Part shown: positions 1 through 12,289 of the stretch, in pieces | Layout of the letters: each line of letters begins with the position of its first letter | Position numbering within the stretch: position 1 is the first letter of the stretch | DNA from: Bryopsis sp. KO-2023 | Lineage: Eukaryota > Chlorophyta > Ulvophyceae > Bryopsidales > Bryopsidaceae | NCBI GenBank assembly: GCA_030272585.1 | Contig: BSYQ01000007.1 | Location: 4,344,001-4,408,000, forward strand | Direction: 5' to 3' | DNA length: 64,000 nucleotides | Notes under the pieces: model-generated | What the model saw: only the letters and a program-made list of their open reading frames with translations | What the model was told of the DNA's origin: nothing | Databases searched by the model: none | Made by a program: the position numbers and the translations under genes

Positions 1-1295
1 GCCTTGATCCCGTCGATGCCCAGAATTGGAGTGGTCGTCGCATTGGTGACGAGCCATGTGACGAGCTGCGTGTCATCCGATACTCCGATAGCGGTAGGCA
101 GGAGAGCTTCCCCATTGACGACACTAGAGGAGCCGTTGAAGCCTTCAATGCGCTGGGGCGTTTGGAGGGTGGAGCTGTACGGAATCCCATACCGTTTGGC
201 GATGGAGAGAGGGAGCAGGGACGCCTGAGATCCGGTATCGATCAGGCAGGATTTGAGTGGTTGTTTGTGAATAGTGATGGGGGTGTGGAGAAGAGATGGT
301 GGTGTGGAAGCTGCTGCATACTGCGAATTGGTCTTTACAGTGTTAGTAATCTTCTGGTTTTGCTTTTTCTTCCTACAGTTTGCTTCCGAGTGGCCCTTCC
401 ACCCACAGTAGCCACACGTTTGATCCCTGTCCGCCTGAAGCGCAGCCACCGTGTCCTGAAGCCCTTTGAGCTGTGCCTGGAATTCCGTCGTCGGGGGCGT
501 TGAAACGACGGTGCACCACATCCAGCGCAAAATCCATTCGCCAGTGGTGGTCGCCAGTGTGACGACCGGCAGCTTCCCCAAAGTCCGAAGCGACCCCTTG
601 ATCGTCTTGATGACACTCGAGAGCTTGAGGTAAACGAAAGCGAGGACGTTCACCAATAAGAACGCCAGGAACGCACCAAAAAGCTGCGACATCATATCCA
701 GGCGGGACGAGAACCAATGGCGGGCTCGGTTGGGCATGGCGCCAAAAACGTCGAAAGGATCACTGAAGAAACTCCTCACGGCGGTGGACAGGGAAGCAGT
801 GGCCTGGAAAAAAGCGCTGGTAAAGAGAGTGAGACAGGTATCCCATTTTGCGCATGTCTCTGTTTGTTTGCCTTTTCCTGTAGGTAGTCGGAAAAAAGAG
901 AACCACCCCGCCGTTTTGACGAGAGGGTCCTTTGCGCGGGGGGTGTCCCAGTTGGGTGCCAGCTTGGGTGGAGGTTCGTCGGGTGGTGGTTGATCACCAC
1001 GTTCGCGAATGTACCAATAAGGTGGGTGTTCGCGTAGTCGTCGCTCATCGCGGAGTTGCTCTGAGAGGGACATAACTTTTGCTCTGAGCTTCACTTTTTC
1101 CTTTTCCAACGCTGCCAGTTCTTTATCTTGAGCGGTTGCGAAAATGCCTCCATCCACTGTGTGTATGCAGGTGGTCGAAAAGAAAATGGTGAGCCAAGCG
1201 AGCGAGAGAGGTGAGAGGTATACTCTTTTTGTCGTTCTGGTCGCGTTGCGCCCAGAAACGTCTTCGGCTCCGAAACCATGTACAGTTGCACTCAT
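1..1295 (-). CDS. LTR-retroelement Gag-protease polyprotein with hydrophobic segments (runs off left edge)
   Basis: Reading the minus strand from an ATG at 1295 gives one frame open to base 1 (about 431 codons), continuing outside the window. About residue 298 is a CCHC zinc knuckle (CGYCGWKGHSEANC) followed by a KKK run. About residue 353 is a retropepsin active site (LIDTGSQASLL), with a downstream ILGIDGIK segment typical of the protease fold. The N-terminal part holds a charged coiled-coil stretch (KELAALEKEKVKLRAKV) and three strongly hydrophobic stretches near residues 26-46, 200-222 and 240-262, which is odd for Gag. Zinc knuckle then protease is the normal gag-pol order of Ty3/gypsy or BEL elements; RT, RNase H and integrase would lie left of the window. 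It shares no obvious sequence with the Gag at 15704. The retroelement call is fairly sure; the class is not known. Confidence 0.8.
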   Translation of the reverse strand, partial: MSATVHGFGAEDVSGRNATRTTKRVYLSPLSLAWLTIFFSTTCIHTVDGGIFATAQDKELAALEKEKVKLRAKVMSLSEQLRDERRLREHPPYWYIRERGDQPPPDEPPPKLAPNWDTPRAKDPLVKTAGWFSFFRLPTGKGKQTETCAKWDTCLTLFTSAFFQATASLSTAVRSFFSDPFDVFGAMPNRARHWFSSRLDMMSQLFGAFLAFLLVNVLAFVYLKLSSVIKTIKGSLRTLGKLPVVTLATTTGEWILRWMWCTVVSTPPTTEFQAQLKGLQDTVAALQADRDQTCGYCGWKGHSEANCRKKKQNQKITNTVKTNSQYAAASTPPSLLHTPITIHKQPLKSCLIDTGSQASLLPLSIAKRYGIPYSSTLQTPQRIEGFNGSSSVVNGEALLPTAIGVSDDTQLVTWLVTNATTTPILGIDGIK

Positions 1296-2716
1296 GTTTT
1301 CCCAATCCTTGCGTGAAACGAGCTGTGGATCGTTTGAGTCTTTTACACTGTTAGATTGTTCCGAGTTTCCTTCCCGATAAATACCTTCCCCAGTTTCTGT
1401 CAAGCGCCGTTTCACATCCATTCCAGTAACCTAACTTCCTCACATCGATCTAACCCTTCCCTCCTTTCGATCGTCTAACTTCCTCACAACAATCTAATCC
1501 CGATAATCAGTCATCTAAACAGACCGTGTGGAACAGTTCTTAAAACTGTGTATGTGAAACTGTGTATGCAGAAGAGAAGGGTGAGTGCATGACAAATTTT
1601 GCTGTGGATTTACGATGTCTTGTTGAACATTTCACTTGTAAAAATTCGTTTCTTTTTGGTGTGCGGCGGCCGAGTTGAACGCGCAGGCTGTGCGCAGCAC
1701 GCATACAGATATACGTCCAGTTCTGAGACCGCCATGAACGAAGCGCTCTTGTTAATGCGGGGAGGCGAGCTGGGTCAGCCCGCCTGGAACATGGATTCTC
1801 TGAAGACCAACGTGCTTTTCGCGGAAGTCGGTGACGTGGGAGCCGTCTTTCAAGAGTCCAGTTTCCGACAGAACCGGAGGTGCAGCGCAGCGCGAAAACC
1901 CTTATGAATAGGCGGTATGCCATGCTCTATCAGAACGTTGTCGTGACCTGAGACTGGATCTACAGGGGGCTCAAACCCCCCTTCACTGCTGTACTCCTGT
2001 ACTCGCCTTAGCTTTACCATTACCCAATACCTATGACCTCAAGGGGAAAAAAGAGGAGACTTGAAAATTTTAAACTACCGAGAAAATATGTGTACATGCA
2101 ATGTATGATGCAAAATCAATCTTGTGGTCTGGCTTACAGGAAGGACTCCACTCCTCCAAAGTGATGTCAATTGAAGGTTCGAACTGATGCAGGTCAGTGG
2201 GGCTGGCGAGATCTTTTTTGTTTCTTTCGAGTTTTTGGCAGTGAGGTTTTATTCTGACAGGTGCTTACATTGACAAATGCTTGCAACTTTCCCTTGTCCC
2301 TAGAATCCGTTTGTTGCTGTGCTTTTCTGCCAATATTGAACGGCTGGATCTGCTCGACTGAGCAACTACTCCAAAGAATAAAGTGAGCAACCCCAGTGAA
2401 CACATATTGGTCTTGTGCAGAAATTTGAAAGGGGCTTAGATCTTTCAAGTGTTTTAAGTGAAATCTCCTTGGAATGACCCTGCCTGGCTGTTGATTTTTG
2501 CAACTTGTCCACTTGTCACTGGAAATCAATATTTGTCACTTTTCTGGTGGGGCAGGAATCCCCATACATGCATCAACATTTGTTTTGTTGAAGTAAGTCA
2601 TGGATGAAGCCCAGAGAAACAGAATTTTGACATGGCTGTGTCCAACCAGTGTGTGTATGATTTCCTTCAAATGTTCATCCTTGAAATCTGAAGCAACCAT
2701 GTGGTCTTTCCCCCAG
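1296..2716. other. Leader of the left-edge retroelement, then unassigned sequence
   Basis: No convincing gene. On the minus strand this is the upstream side of the gag gene, so an untranslated leader and a 5' LTR would be expected here, but I could not define LTR ends without the second copy. The motif TGTGAGGAAGTTAG (minus strand) occurs twice near 1430 and 1485. Near 1545-1570 there are two copies of ACTGTGTATG, the same motif family as the array at 4260-4710. A CpG-rich patch at 1660-1910 has a short plus-strand frame (MNEALLLMRGGELG) that could be an exon, but no partner exon was found. Confidence 0.4.
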
Positions 2717-4075
2717 CTACGACAGCGCCAGGAGCTGTGGACCAGCCGTAGTCAAGATTGCAACAAGAGAAGAGCATGCAGCCCAGGTACAGAAACTGAA
2801 GTTTTAGTTAATCCAAGCAGTGTTTTTTTCCCGGGAAAACAAGACCAACACGACTGTATATATGACTGTATGTAATACACTCGTATATTTGTGCAAAATG
2901 CGGACCTCTGTTGGTTTTCTTGATGGAACTTTGACATTATGTAAGCATGTGTAATTCTTGTTATTATTTTTGTTATGTGTTTTATAATCGTTACAATTAT
3001 TATATTTGAAATGTTTTACATTGAGGCTGCAAAACTCTAAGAAGCGATTTCGGGCCTTCAGTTTATTGTTGTTTTTTTATAACGTATTTTTTTGGGGGGG
3101 AGATAATTCGCTGCTGGATAGATTTTTTCTGGGGGGTCGTTTTTGATTTTTTTGTTTGTTTTGGTGTGTGAACAGGTTCTTTACCAAGCGTAAATTTGGA
3201 CCCCATCGTATTGGCCTTCATTCTTGCAATATTTGCTGGAGGGTTGAGCGCTGTGCTATTTACTGCGGTGACCAGAGTCATCAGGTAAATTGTTCTTCCT
3301 CACCCTCCCCCCCCCCAAAAAAAAAAAAAATCCACTGAAAGTTCATTTTGTTCACTGTTGAAAAAACAATTCTCAAGGTCACATCGATGCCAACTCAAGA
3401 AAACTGCAAGGTCACTGGGGCAAGTTTGAATTTTAGTCGATCGCTACGATGTAAATTCCGAAGAAATCAAGAACGGCAATTTCGCAGGTGCCATCAGCTG
3501 ATGCTCTTTCCCCCCGAACAGCTAAAGGAGCATCTTTCCTTCAGTTTGGGGCCGAAAACACTGGTACAGGGCCAAATGCTGTTGGTGGTAGCCTGCTGCA
3601 TTCTTTGGCTGGACCCCCTGGTGGAAATTTACGAGCTATCGAATGATTCCTTGCAAAAGCTTCGAATTGCTGTGTTCCTTGTTTGGGCAGCCGTCCAAAT
3701 CAGCCTGGTCAGACCTCTCATGCAGGTATGAAATCACCAATGAACACCACGGCATATATGTACAGACATATATATATCTGTTTTGTCCAGGTGGGTTCCT
3801 TTTTCTCCTGCTTGTCAAGCAGTCATTTTTTTCCTTCCGGAAGGATGCCTGGAAATTCTTGAGACTTGTTTGCTATACGTGGTTTCCAGGCTTACTTCCA
3901 TGGAGCCCTAGTCCAATGGTACAACCTCCGACATTTCGGAGGCACCAAAAAAGACGAAGACCACATCTCGAAGCAAATCCAGATGAAAGTGATGGTCAAC
4001 ACCTACATCGCATGCAAAGTGGCCATCCAAGTTTTGGGACCCAGTTTCCAGTTTTTTTTGTGGATTCCATTTTGA
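2717..4075 (+). CDS. TMEM161-like multipass membrane protein (3' exons)
   Basis: Four exons join in phase (603 nt): 2717-2786, 3176-3284, 3488-3725 and 3890-4075, all with GT-AG introns. The joined protein has a helix around LAFILAIFAGGLSAVLF, a second around MLLVVACCILWL, a third around IAVFLVWAAVQISLV, then RPLMQAYFHGALVQW followed by a charged stretch and a last hydrophobic segment. That order (helix, loop, helix, helix, R..LQAYL-like box, charged linker, helix) matches my memory of the C-terminal half of animal TMEM161A/B, a poorly characterised multipass family. The N-terminal half was not found upstream and the usual last helix with a WW pair is missing, so the gene may continue into unrecognised exons or be truncated next to the 4260-4710 repeats. 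The stop at 4073-4075 is therefore provisional. Confidence 0.6.
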
Positions 4076-4259
4076 TTTTTTTCAATTTTTTTTTTCAATT
4101 ATTATTTTTTTTTATTAAATTTAATTAATGTAAATAAATTGATATGGAAATTATCCCCAGATGGGGGGCTTGCAGGTCCGACTCCTGGTGGTTTCAAAAT
4201 ATGACAAATTTGTGAATTGTGAGTATTTTTGTACATTATTTCATAATTCCATCGCAATG

Positions 4260-4715
4260 AAATTGCTCTTCGTACGATATGTGAAACCGTGTATGTTTCG
4301 ATGTCGCACTACAAAAACCGTGTTTTCTTTCCCAAATCGTGTATGCACATACACGGTTTTCAAAACCGTGTATGTTGCCATGGCACACTCAAAAACCGTG
4401 TTTTCTTTCCCAAATCGTGTATGCAGACACACAGTTTTTAAAATCGTGTATGCGAGCGTTCCGGACGTCACAAACCGTGTATGTTGCCATGGCACACTCA
4501 AAAACCGTGTTTTCTTTCCCAAATCGTGTATGCAGATACACGGTTTTCAAAATCGTGTATGCGAGCGTTCCGGACGTCACAAACTGTGTATGTTGCCATG
4601 GCACACTCAAAAACCGTGTTTTCTTTCCCAAAACGTGTATGCTCCTGGGACACGAAACCCCAGCAAACCGTGTAGTTTCAGTACTTAAAAAACCGTGTAT
4701 TTTGGCCGTTTTTTT
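4260..4715. repeat. 109-bp tandem repeat array built on CCGTGTATG motifs
   Basis: Three copies of a 109-bp unit are seen: the marker GTTGCCATGG recurs at 4374, 4483 and 4592, exactly 109 bp apart. Inside each unit CCGTGT or TCGTGTATGC recurs several times. Positions 4348-4374 form a perfect 27-bp palindrome (13-nt arms around one C). Apparent long ORFs on both strands here are by-products of the repeat. The 3' flank leads directly into the fold-back element at 4732. Confidence 0.9.
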
Positions 4716-4731
4716 ACTAGTGGGAAGCACG

Positions 4732-5651
4732 CAGTCGAACAATGAGCTTGAACAAGAAGGCGCCTGCACGAAAAACAGCTTCAAAAAACACACACAAACA
4801 CACAGACAATCAGAACAGAGGTAATGAAAAAGCACCAGAGCACAAAAAAAGAACTGGGAAGAAGCCGGGTGTTCGCCTGGCCTTCGAACGTCGTCCGAAG
4901 GCCAGTTTCCAGGGGGCACCACGTGGAGGTCCCCGGCTGCCGCCCCCCACGCACCTTTTCGCAGCCCGCGTCGTAGCGAATCTTCGCAGTTGGGGGAACG
5001 CTCCGTTTGGGGAAGGGAAGCCGCTGGGCCGAATCTATTCCTACGAACAGAGAAACGGCGAAGAGCTCAGAGCTATTCTACTGACGAAACCGAACCATGG
5101 AAAAAGGAAACCCTGCACGTTTTTATCGAGAAAGATGTCCGTACCGCACGCCAACTGTTCACCAGGTGGTTTCGAACGAGTCAGCAACCGCACCGACTTT
5201 CAACTGTTCGTCTGCCTCAGAGCTGTTGCAAGCAGTCAGTTAGCGTGCGGTACCAGACATCTTTCTCGATAAAAACGTGCAGGGTTTCCTTTTTCCATGG
5301 TTCGGTTTCGTCAGTAGAATAGCTCTGAGCTCTTCGCCGTTTCTCTGTTCGTAGGAATAGATTCGGCCCAGCGGCTTCCCTTCCCCAAACGGAGCGTTCC
5401 CCCAACTGCGAAGATTCGCTACGACGCGGGCTGCGAAAAGGTGCGTGGGGGGCGGCAGCCGGGGACCTCCACGTGGTGCCCCCTGGAAACTGGCCTTCGG
5501 ACGACGTTCGAAGGCCAGGCGAACACCCGGCTTCTTCCCAGTTCTTTTTTTGTGCTCTGGTGCTTTTTCATTACCTCTGTTCTGATTGTCTGTGTGTTTG
5601 TGTGTGTTTTTTGAAGCTGTTTTTCGTGCAGGCAAGGAGATTGTTCGACTA
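4732..5651. mobile_element. Fold-back element: long near-perfect inverted repeat
   Basis: The left arm (about 4763-5157) reappears as reverse complement in the right arm (about 5235-5633), essentially without mismatches over most of its length. The loop is about 75 bp. The outer ends share AGTCGAACAA / TTGTTCGACT after a short unmatched spacer. The same peptide reads from both arms in opposite directions, showing how little the arms have diverged. No transposase is encoded. It is either a fold-back transposon (large MITE) or a recent inverted duplication; a transcript would form a ~400-bp hairpin. I saw no clear target-site duplication. Confidence 0.85.
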
Positions 5652-6642
5652 CATGCACTGGAGCATTGTTTCGGGTGGTGTCAGTGATAGGTGAGTTGGA
5701 TGCAAGATGTGTTCTTTGTCGTTCTAATGAAGAGAGAAGACGCGCGTCTTCTAATAGGAGTGACACAAAATGCCTGTCCCCTGCTTCAACAATGAAGTAT
5801 GCTGTTGAGGCTCAATGTGTGTTTCAGCAGGTGGAGAAAGTGAGATGGCCATTCCAGTCCATGTAACAAGGTGTTCTTTCACTTTCCTGTTTTGGAGACG
5901 AAGGAAACTTCTGCGTTTTTGCGTTTTCGACCCGCAAGGGTGGTTTCGAGGTCCCTTCAGGTGAACCTATATTCCTTTGGACATCAACCATGAATTACGT
6001 AATTCAAAGTTAAAGTCCAAAGGAAACGATGTACCCACTCACGTCCAATGTCAGAATTCTCACCATAAAACCCCCAGGGTAAGAACACGTGGAATCAATA
6101 TCTTCTACAAAAATTTCAATCGGAACCGGACAACACCCCCAAAAAAAAGGAAGAAAGAAAAGCATGTCTCTATACAAAACCCATTGAGCCAATTCTTTGG
6201 TTTTCTTCTTCTTTTCCTATCCATTTTGATCGTGATGAAAAAGACGAAAAACGCGCAACCATTCTTATCACGAAAAACCTCCTTTCTCTTTTCTTCTTTT
6301 TGCAATCAATATAAGCCTTTATCCCCCCCCCCCTGAAACACAACTTTCCAATCGGCACATATCCAAATGCTTTTTTCCCCCAACCGATCCGTATTCGAGA
6401 GAAGAAACAGAAAAAGAACAAACGAATGCCAGTCCGACCAAGACTATATATCCATTGCACACCCATTTCCTCCAACCCCCCCCCTTCCAACCCAATTCGG
6501 CCAAGAAGAGAAAAATTCACCTCCCTTGTTTCGTTTTGATTGCTCTTCCAGTTCTTGCTTATGACCCTTGTATGGCGAACCTCACACTCTACTTCCCCCA
6601 TTTCGAACAACGCACTAAAAAAACTGCCAGTCGTCATCTGTG
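5652..6642. other. Spacer with no recognised gene
   Basis: Low-complexity T-, A- and C-rich sequence between the fold-back element and the stop of the EPS15-like gene. It probably contains the 3' UTR of that minus-strand gene. The short ORFs look like shadows. Confidence 0.5.
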
Positions 6643-9600
6643 CTAGCCGAAAGCACTCTCTCCGAACGGATTATCGGACGGTTTCGCTTGCTGTTCAGTG
6701 GTCCCCCCAGCGTTGCCTCCCCCAACAAAATCAGCAAAAAGATCCAGAGGAGCAGCTTGATTAGGTCCAGGATCCGCCGGGGCAGCCGGGGCTGCTGCAG
6801 AAAATGGATCAGTTGAATCAGGCATCGTTGATCCGAAATTACCAAACCCCCCTCCACCACCACCGCTCTCCTCGAACGACACAGCAAATCCTGCATTGGT
6901 TGCAGCGGGTGCCGGTTGCACAGCAGGAGTTGTTGTGGAAGGGTCTGTCTGGGGTGCAGGTGGAGGGAAAGCACTGAATGGATCCAAGGGGGGGGGTTGT
7001 TGCTGCTGCTGCTGCTGGGGAGGGTTTGCTGGGGATGCGAACGGATCGGAGTCGAACGTCATTTCGAAGGCTGGTGGTGTTGGCTGGGGATTCGAGAATG
7101 GATCAGCGAAAGGTGGGGACGCTTGGTTGGGTGCTGCTGCAGGAGGGGCAGTCGGCGGCTGGTCTGACTGTTGGAATGGTGTGAACCCTCCTGGAGCATC
7201 GTCGAATGTCATGGCGAACTCCAGGGGGGCCTGCTCAGTTTTCGTCTGGGAAACCCCTGAAAGACAGGAAACTAACCCGGATCATCCTTTGAATATAAAC
7301 AGTCAGGCAAATTAGAGAAAAATCAGGCAAAGGATTCCACCCCCCCTCTTTCCCCCCCTGAAAGAATACATCACAAGACAACAGTGAGGGGCCATGACTG
7401 ACAACACCAAGCAAACCCCAGCGAAATTTACCTGTGCTTTTTGCTGAAGCCATGACTGCATCGAACAGCACCTTGTCTAACTCATCCTTCACATCAGGAA
7501 ACGCATCCACCACAATGAACCCATCTTCTTGCCACTCTTCGATTTCTGTTCCGGAGGCAATCATATCGTCGGCCCACAGCAAATCCTGACCATACAGCAT
7601 CAGCCGGGTTTCCTTCGGAATTTCTATTCCTGCCTTGCAAGCATGGGCATGCAAATTGGAGTACACTCGGGAAGCTTCCCGAATCAGCTTCTGGATTTTG
7701 TCGATATCATCGGAGCCCTTGGCATCCTCTATCTTTTCAAGTAAATTGAAAAAAACAACAAAAAAACATGAATGTCATGAAAGGTGCTGCCTAGTGGAAC
7801 TCATTGACAGTATTTTTTTAATTTTTTTTTTGGGGGAGGGGTTGCCTGCCAAAAAGAAATCGCAGGGGTTGAAGGCATTTTGGATGGCAGTGGTGCTGTG
7901 GTTGAAATAACAGCTGCTATTTTCCACCCCTGTAAAATAGGGGCCTGTTTCTAGGGCGCACTCACACCTTAGTCACAACTTTTTTTCATTCTTTCGATGT
8001 TTCCCTGTTAACCAACACATTCACAACATTACGTTGATACGTTCAATGTGATATTATTTTTCTTCTTCTCTTTTTTCAAAAAAAGGGGGGGGGGGGTTCA
8101 AACTTTTGGAACAATGGCTCTTATTGCCTTACTTCGCTCTTGATCTTGTCGATGTCCGAGGCAGCCGAATGAATCTCTGCCTCCGCAGCTGCACACACCA
8201 ATTGAAGGTCTTCTTTCCTCTGCACAAGCTTTTCTTGCTGCTGCTTGTACCCTTCCAACTACGATGTAGTAACCATTCACCGAACAAAATAAAAAATCAG
8301 CACTCCGTTTTCAGTCAAGGCTTTCCCACAGCTGTTTTCTGACAAATATTATGCTTGTCGGGGCGACAACCCGTCTTCACCCCAAACTTCTATTTTTGGA
8401 AAAGTTTCAGCTGGATCAATTTTTTTTTCCATGTTTTCTTTATCAAGGATCATTTCCGTCCACTTTATGACTACTTTTCAGCTAAAACTACTCATCCAAA
8501 AATCATTCGGTAATTTTGATCGAATTGCAATTGATCACATATCAACTTTTCCATCCACTTTCACCTCCATTTTCACCACAGCATCTAAATAATAATAACA
8601 TCACTGTCATCATTATTCACCTTAAAGATCCGAGATGGACGTTCAAAAACAATACTGAGAAACCACCCTCCTCATTCTGGGTTTCCATATCCATCAATTT
8701 CTACGTTAATAAAACTCTCATTTCGAAAAATCACCTACCTGGGCGCTCAGACTCGATTTGACGGCTTCGACCGAAGCCACCTCTTCCTTCAGTTTCTCTA
8801 TGTCTGCCTCGATTGCCGTGACCTCTTCAGGATTTGCCCCCTCCAATTCGGCAGCCTCTCTTTGTACGGTTTGTAATTTCGTTTCCCACTCCATGCGGCT
8901 TTCTTGCATTGCTCGAATATTCTTGAACATCGCGCCGCTCTCCTCAGCAGCCCTTTCAGCATCTTCGCGTGCCTATTGAATGTCCACAGCAAGTTGAGTG
9001 ACAGAATGGCCAGAAAAAAAAATCTGATTCTGTTTTCTCAATGATTTTTTCCACTCAATGTTTTTTTTTCAATTGTGGAGCCTTGGATGCTTACGATTTC
9101 TAAGCAGGAATCCTATTTCCTTTTCTTTTTTTTTGTTAAATCCAAATCCTAACCACCAACAGATGGGAAAACCACATAGAACACCTTCACAAAGAACACA
9201 TTCACTTCGGCCTTGCAAATCCCCCCCCCCCAAAAAAAAGAGAGAAATAAAAATTCAATAAATCAAATAAATTCAATCGAATTTGATGTTGATTTTATCG
9301 ATCACCACAATCCCCTCACTTGTTCGTAAGCTTTCTCAGCGTCGTTTGCTTCGAGGGTTTCTTGCCGAGCTCTTTCTTCGATTTCTAGCAATTTGGTTCC
9401 CACTCTCCTCTTGAAAAGAACCATATCTTGCAAGGCTTTTTCATAGAATTCTTTCTTCTGTTGAGACGTCGCCAGCCTCTGTTCTTGATTGTACAAATCC
9501 TGATCCACAGTGAGGGCAGCTTCTCGCTCCGAATCCAACCTCCCTCTACAACAGCATTTCTGAACCGTCAATTCGAAGAAGGAGGGGGGGGAATAAACAA

Positions 9601-12289
9601 ACACACATGGACAATGGGAGTGAAAAATGATCCATATCCAAGTTACGAATTAGCATTAAACCAGTGATCGTGAGGTGTGGTGTTTTTCTTTTCATAGTTG
9701 CTCAAGTGGTTGATAAATACACTAGGATCCAGATTGAAAAAACAAAATGCAGCAACTTTCGATGGTAGACGCAACAGCAGATTCTTAACGGCTTCTTTTC
9801 GCTCGATTTTCCGGAGCGGTGGGGGTGCAAAGTCCCATCCCAGGTTTTATTACTGATCATTGGTTCAACAACTTTGAATAACAGGCATCAGATTTGTCAA
9901 GGTTCCTCCCCCACAAAGTGTGACCTCACACATTTTTCCCCCTCACCGGTACACAGGATTCAACATGCTGACGCTTGCATCGTTTAACTCCAGACCTCTG
10001 GGTTCATACGGTTGGGCGTTCGGAGCTTGATAAACGGCGGCTGGAGGCAAGGGTGGAAATGGGTTGACCTGGTGTGGGAGAGCTTGTGGATGGTGGGGCT
10101 GTGCACCTAAACCGCTCGGTTGTGCTACAGGGGGAATGCCCTCAGGTAAGGTGGATGGAGGAGGAATTCCCTGAGACAACGATATCACAGCACTACACAC
10201 ATGGGCATGGACATCACATGATCGCTGGATTGCCTCACTTCTAAAGAGGGCGCAAAAAAAAACATATCGTGGTTTCTTTTCTTTTTTCTCTTTTTTTTTT
10301 GGGGGGGGGGGGGGATAAAACAATCCCACAGAAGAAAAAAAAGCTACATAGCATTTTTTGCAGTGCACATACATAAATGGATTGGTTGATTCCTATTTTT
10401 TTCAAACCCTTTTTTTCCCAGTTTTCGGGTGAATGGAAGAAGGGAATGGATTGATTGATTATCGACTTTCACAAGAAAGGGAAAAATTCCATGAAGCAAC
10501 GAACATGAAATGATATTTGACTGTCATGCGTACATATCGATGTTTTTTTTCTTTTTTCAAAGCTTTTTGATCAGGACGGATTGATCTTACCCTTTTCGCA
10601 TTTTCAATTAGGTAGAGACACTTGATGAAATTGTCTTTCCTTAGAAAACCCTCGTTGCCCGCCACCGTGGCCCAAATCATTTTCAAAACCGACCGATCCA
10701 CTCCAGTGCTCACGAACGTGTTGAAGCATTCCGAACCCTTTTTTTTATTGATTGAATCCATGCACACACACCCACACAAAAAAAGAAAGCAAATTTCAAC
10801 TGCAATTCTAACAGCCTAGTTTGAAAGGAAGCAACACAGAGTAGCTCTATGCATCCGTGAAGCATGCCCAATTTTTTAAGTCCAATTACAGACTGGGTTT
10901 TTTCTGGATTGAGGCATGGTAAAAATGTGGATGGCCCAATTGTTTTCAACGGAAAAAAAAAAAAAAAAAAACACCAGAAAAAACCTGCATATTTCCCTTG
11001 ACAAAGCCCCAGGTCAACTCACTTGTACGATCCCATCACCATCTTGATCGAGTTGAATAAAGGTTTGCTCAAAGCGAGCGAAATCTGCTTGCGAGAGCGT
11101 AGGCCAAGATTGGCCTCCCTGAGGCACATGACTGACTGGCGGTTGACCTGGGGGAAACTGGGGCTGTGCTGGTTGAGCCCCAGGATGCCAAGTTTCTGCA
11201 GTCAACCCCTGGAGTTTCGGAGTCGGTAGAGGGGGGGCGGTGCCCACCATGACTGCCCTCGCTTGTTGTGGAGTGAAGGTGCCTCCATTGTTCTGCAGGG
11301 AAATTTTGCGATCAAAAATGAAAGTTTCGTGAGACGAACAGGGTTAGCAAGAATTAATGCAACATTTTGGAGGTTTCTTTAGGATACATCTGCAAGTTAT
11401 TAATGTTATTATTTTATTTCTAATTTTTTTGGGGGGCGTTTGCCAAGAAAGTTGATTTCTGGCATTGTGAGTGGGTGGTTTGATCTAGGTGGAGGGGAAA
11501 ACAAAAGGATCGGGGTATATTTTCTGAAGGGAAAAAAAAAGCCCTCACTGTGGTGGAATCGACCCAATAAGAAATATTCAAAAGATAAAGAAACGAAAAA
11601 AAAAAAAAGCATCAAATGAAGCAGATGAGATCAAAGTTCCGGCACAAACCCCAAAGAAAAAGCAACTCTTTTCTACTGTTACGTTTCATATTTTTGGCTT
11701 TTGGCGAGGCTTTCTTCGAAAAACTTTTTTTTTTTGCCATTTTAAACTTTTTCTTTTTTGTGAAAACAAAAAAAGAAAAAATGGTATCACCTGCCCCAGA
11801 GCCACCAACTGTATCGCTGCAAAAAACTGAGGCTTAGTCATAAAGGAAGCATTTCCTGCAGTAAGTCCCCATATCTGCAAAAAAGGCAACCACCAAAGAA
11901 ATACAGGAGATCAATAAAGAAACCCTACACCATTTAAACAGTTGCTATTCTATGTGGAAAAGAGGTTATTACATCGCAATCAATGGGGCAGGAATCCAAC
12001 TTCGTTTTCGCTCCACCGAAACATGTTTGAGTCGAAACGACCCACAGGATCGAGGAATTTCTCCAAATAAAAACCAACCATACACCCTCATTGCACTTCA
12101 AAAAACAAGCTCACGCAGAGTGGGGGAAACGCAATTTCCCCCCGTCCCCCAAAGACACACCTCCTTGAGAACATCCTTTGGGAGTCCAGATCGCTGGAAA
12201 AACTGCACCGCTCCGGCGCCTTCGACCCGCCCATCGCGGTTGCCGGCAATTCTAAACCATTCTTCGAAGAGCTCGGACTCTCCAGCCAT
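6643..12289 (-). CDS. EPS15/Pan1-like endocytic adaptor with two EH domains
   Basis: Ten exons join in phase to 784 aa: 12289-12161, 11874-11791, 11292-11023, 10737-10591, 10170-9947, 9545-9320, 8972-8739, 8258-8133, 7732-7432 and 7256-6643. Residues 1-71 form EH domain 1 (EF loop NRDGRVEG, then IWGLTAGN). Residues ~140-210 form EH domain 2 (DQDGDGIVQ, then KMIWATVAGNEGFLRKD). Residues 211-284 are Pro-rich with one NPF, ~285-480 are coiled coil, and the tail (581-784) is low-complexity with four DPF motifs, a polyGln run and a terminal NPFGES. EH domains bind NPF peptides and DPF motifs bind the AP-2 appendage, so it likely scaffolds clathrin-mediated endocytosis at the plasma membrane. EPS15, Pan1 and plant EH/Pan1 proteins share this order. 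Exon 5 could start at an earlier AG. Confidence 0.9.

Noticed and set aside
4161-4922. Long ORFs on both strands across the GTGTATG array
   Set aside because: Explained by the tandem repeat, with repeated peptide units in several frames.
4742-5272. 176-aa plus-strand ORF in the fold-back left arm, and its twin on the minus strand
   Set aside because: The same peptide arises from both arms because they are inverted copies; no domain, and it runs into the loop. Treated as a by-product of the repeat.
6896-7315. Gly/Cys-rich plus-strand ORF of 139 aa
   Set aside because: Antisense of the EPS15-like last exon; the Cys run is the complement of a Gln repeat.
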